Below are positions 50,467 to 52,839 of a stretch of 52,839 nt of DNA, in pieces. Below the pieces are notes generated by a model that had not been told where the DNA came from, made no database searches, and saw nothing but the letters and a program-made list of their open reading frames with translations. Position numbers and translations under genes: made by a program. Source of the stretch: Lachnospiraceae bacterium (GTDB lineage Bacteria > Bacillota > Clostridia > Lachnospirales > Lachnospiraceae); contig SVEA01000034.1 in assembly GCA_015057615.1 (NCBI GenBank), positions 1 through 52,839 of the forward strand, read 5' to 3'. Numbering within the stretch: the stretch's first letter is position 1; every line of letters begins with the position of its first letter.

Positions 50467-51909
50467 TTATGGTTTCTTCCGGTATCGAAGGATTGGATTT
50501 CTCGCCGCCTTCACCTCGTCCGGCCGCCCGACCACAGTACTTTGAGGATAATCCTGCATCGTCTCCGGATGGTTCATTGCCTCTTCATAGATCTGTTTAT
50601 AAATTGCGATCACCTCATCCAGAGTTTCTTTCGTCTCCGTCTCCGTCGGCTCCACCATAAGAGCCTCCGGAATGATTAATGGAAAATACATGGTCGGCGG
50701 GTGGATTCCATAATCCAGCATTGCTTTTGCAACATCCAGAGCAGAAACTCCTTTCTCCTTTTTTAGTTCCTCTAAGGACAGAACAAATTCATGCATGCAA
50801 TGCTCCGGAAACGGCACTGAAAAAATATTCTTTAGATGCTGCATCATATAGTTTGCATTCAGCACCGCACTTTCGGAAGTATGCTTTAATCCTTCCTTTC
50901 CCAGGGTAAGAAGATAGGTAAGCGCCCGGACAACGACCAGGAAGTTTCCGTAGAATCCTTTTACTCGTCCGATACTGTCTTTCCGATTATATTCCAAGCG
51001 ATAGGTTCCATCCTCCTTGCAGCATACCAAGGGGGACGGAAGATAATCCGCCAAAATCGCCTTGCATCCAACCGGACCGCTTCCCGGTCCTCCGCCTCCG
51101 TGAGGAGTGGAAAAGGTCTTGTGAAGGTTCAGATGCACAACATCAAATCCCATATCTCCCGGCCTTGCAATTCCCATAATCGCATTTAAATTAGCGCCAT
51201 CATAGTAATTTAGTCCGCCGGCACGATGGATCATATCGGTGATCTCAAGTATCTTTTCATCAAATAATCCTAAAGTATTCGGATTCGTCAGCATAAATCC
51301 TGCGGTATCCTCCCCGACCACTTTCTTAAGCTCCCCGGTATCGACATAGCCCTCCTTTGTCGAAGGCACATTGATTACGGTAAAACCAGCCATCGCCGCA
51401 CTGGCAGGATTGGTGCCATGAGCGGAATCCGGAACAAGAATCTTATCTCTCTTTTCATCCCCACGTTTCTTATGATAAGCACGGATCAGCTGTAAGCCGG
51501 TATATTCCCCATGGGCACCCGCTGCAGGTTGAAAGGTCATCCGGTCCATTCCCGTTATCTCGCAGAGATATTCTTCCGAACGTGCCATCACAGCAAGGCA
51601 TCCCTGTACCGTATGCTCCGGCTGTAAGGGATGTACCTCTAAGAATTCCGGCAATTTTGCCATATCCTCATTCACCTTCGGATTATATTTCATCGTACAG
51701 GAGCCTAAGGGGTAGAAACCATCATTGACACCAAAGGTGTTCTTCATCAGCTCGGTATAATGCCGACTCAGCTCCGGTTCACTGACCTGGGGAATATTTA
51801 GATCGGATTTCCTTATATATTTCTCTTCGACCTCTACGATCGGGACATCACATGGGGGCAAAAGTGCACTGCCTCTTCCTTCCCTTCCTTTTTCAAAGAT
51901 CAGTTTCAT
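50467..51909 (-). CDS. gcvPB: Glycine dehydrogenase (decarboxylating) subunit 2
   Basis: 480 residues. PLP-bearing half of the split P protein that decarboxylates glycine and passes the aminomethyl group to lipoyl-GcvH. The PLP lysine is in VHLNLHKTFSTPHGGGGPGS near residue 265; other family segments are FYPLGSCTMKYNPKVNEDMA and DSAHGTNPASAAMAGF. ATG 51909 overlaps the TGA of gcvPA (ATGA), so both subunits are coupled. Confidence 0.97.
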   Translation of the reverse strand: MKLIFEKGREGRGSALLPPCDVPIVEVEEKYIRKSDLNIPQVSEPELSRHYTELMKNTFGVNDGFYPLGSCTMKYNPKVNEDMAKLPEFLEVHPLQPEHTVQGCLAVMARSEEYLCEITGMDRMTFQPAAGAHGEYTGLQLIRAYHKKRGDEKRDKILVPDSAHGTNPASAAMAGFTVINVPSTKEGYVDTGELKKVVGEDTAGFMLTNPNTLGLFDEKILEITDMIHRAGGLNYYDGANLNAIMGIARPGDMGFDVVHLNLHKTFSTPHGGGGPGSGPVGCKAILADYLPSPLVCCKEDGTYRLEYNRKDSIGRVKGFYGNFLVVVRALTYLLTLGKEGLKHTSESAVLNANYMMQHLKNIFSVPFPEHCMHEFVLSLEELKKEKGVSALDVAKAMLDYGIHPPTMYFPLIIPEALMVEPTETETKETLDEVIAIYKQIYEEAMNHPETMQDYPQSTVVGRPDEVKAARNPILRYRKKP

Positions 51910-52839
51910 TCCGCCACCTCCTTAAGAATAGCGATCAGCGTATCGATCTCCTCCTTCGTGTTGACCTCCGTTGCGCACCAAAGGATATGTCCTTTATTTT
52001 CCCCGGACAGAGGATATCCTCCGAGAATTCCATGCTGCTCCAATGCCTCCAAAAGTACATCCGCATCCTTCGGACAGGTCGTTACGAACTCGTTGAAATA
52101 CGCCCCAGAATAAACCAGATGAAATCCATCTAATTCACAGAGCCGCTTAGCAAGATAGTGGGCTTTTGCCATGGAAAGCGTAGCTGCCTGCACGATTCCC
52201 TTCTTCCCCATAGCATCCAGATATACCGCGGCGGTCATGGCGCAGAGTGCCTGATTGGAGCAGATATTACTGGAGGCTTTCTCTCTGCGGATATGCTGCT
52301 CCCTTGCCTGTAACGTAAGTACGAATGCCCTTCTGCCTTCGGCATCCTTCGTCTCTCCTACGATTCTTCCTGGCAGCTTACGCATCATTTTCTCTTTGGA
52401 TGCCATAAACCCGAGATAGGGACCGCCAAAGCTTAGCGGCATTCCAAGCGGCTGCCCTTCGCCAACCGCAATGTCAGCACCATACTCTGCTGGCGTTTTT
52501 AAAACACTTAAGGAAATCGGATTGCAGCTCATAATAAACTTTGCTCCGCACCCGCCGGTTAAGGCAGCTATTTCTTCGCCATCCTCCAGCTGACCGTAGT
52601 AATTTGGCTGCTGTATCAACAGGCAGGCGGTAGTATCCTCCAATAGCTCCTCCAAGCGGCGGAGATCAGTTCTTCCATCCCTGCCCGGAGCGATTACTAC
52701 TTCAATATCAAGACAGCTGCAATAGGTTTTAATTGTTTCGATCACCTGCGGATGTACGGTTTCTGATATAACCGCTTTTCTTCTTTTTCTTTCCACGCAC
52801 ATGAGGATTGCTTCCGCAGCAGCAGTTGCACCATCATAG
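51906..52839 (-). CDS. gcvPA: Glycine dehydrogenase (decarboxylating) subunit 1, 3' part
   Basis: C-terminal 310 residues; the gene opens beyond the right window edge. The frame is continuous to the edge, reading YDGATAAAEAILMCVERKRR. Recognisable segments are QQPNYYGQLEDGEEIAALT, GADIAVGEGQPLGMPLSFGG, GPYLGFMASKEKMMRKLPGR and STNICSNQ-like SSNICSNQALCAMTAAVYLD. It is the non-PLP half of the split glycine decarboxylase and is followed directly by gcvPB. gcvT and gcvH are presumably further upstream. Confidence 0.96.
   Translation of the reverse strand, partial: YDGATAAAEAILMCVERKRRKAVISETVHPQVIETIKTYCSCLDIEVVIAPGRDGRTDLRRLEELLEDTTACLLIQQPNYYGQLEDGEEIAALTGGCGAKFIMSCNPISLSVLKTPAEYGADIAVGEGQPLGMPLSFGGPYLGFMASKEKMMRKLPGRIVGETKDAEGRRAFVLTLQAREQHIRREKASSNICSNQALCAMTAAVYLDAMGKKGIVQAATLSMAKAHYLAKRLCELDGFHLVYSGAYFNEFVTTCPKDADVLLEALEQHGILGGYPLSGENKGHILWCATEVNTKEEIDTLIAILKEVAE

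Noticed and set aside
47400-52839. Glycine riboswitch within the gcv cluster
   Set aside because: No tandem aptamer signature is seen between the genes present; if it exists it should lie upstream of gcvT, beyond the window.

Overview
The window reads as low-GC Gram-positive chromosome, most likely a Lachnospiraceae clostridium (Lachnoclostridium/Anaerocolumna-like). The evidence is Shine-Dalgarno-dominated starts with several GTG and TTG codons, a T-box leader, a two-subunit glycine decarboxylase (gcvPA/gcvPB), Mini-RNase III, QueH-type epoxyqueuosine reductase, a GGGtGRT protein beside a NifU-like scaffold, and a DUF6774 protein. The species call is inference.

Layout. (1) 1-13.7 kb, minus strand: a glycan-uptake locus read from one strong promoter near 13.65 kb. 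In transcription order it holds a lipoprotein solute-binding protein, a 961-residue solute-binding protein fused to carbohydrate-binding-like domains, a permease pair, an exported NHL/TPR protein, a YIP1 membrane protein, a DUF5696 lipoprotein, a second permease pair and the start of another lipoprotein. No ATPase is present, so a shared MsmX/UgpC-type ATPase is presumably used. A GntR/LacI-type regulator (14.2 kb) is divergent. (2) 15.6-19.2 kb: two Gfo/Idh/MocA dehydrogenases and a divergent AraC regulator. (3) 19.4-29.7 kb: queH, a 27-residue Cys-rich peptide, a surface-type protein lacking its export end, the NifU-like/GGGtGRT pair, a beta-helix transferase, topB, a LUD protein, a 57-residue membrane peptide and a DUF6774 protein. 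(4) 30-34 kb: glyA and the nucleoside-catabolic operon deoD-deoC-cdd. (5) 34.8-42.8 kb: a secreted hypothetical, rubredoxin-like gene plus dinB, a 38-nt tandem repeat, a DUF4349 lipoprotein and a large secreted 5'-nucleotidase. (6) 43-46.1 kb: T-box-controlled cysE-cysS-mrnC. (7) ispF and two tRNAs. (8) 47.4-52.8 kb: lpdA, lplA, gcvPB and partial gcvPA, i.e. the glycine cleavage/lipoate module, functionally tied to glyA.

The most unusual content is between the genes. Nearly every long intergenic space holds a member of one of several structured repeat families, named A to G here. Family B (two ~205-bp copies) has 14-bp inverted ends and 8-bp target duplications, so it is a MITE. Families A, B and C have unrelated ends but share one internal core: a GGYACTT arm, a variable GC-rich hairpin, then TTATGTACC. 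Family D is a tandem two-hairpin repeat whose stems covary between subtypes and whose units are joined by an extended -10-like motif. A 38-nt tandem array upstream of the rubredoxin-dinB pair repeats a Shine-Dalgarno plus a three-codon micro-ORF about eight times. All calls come from reading the sequence; no database search was run.
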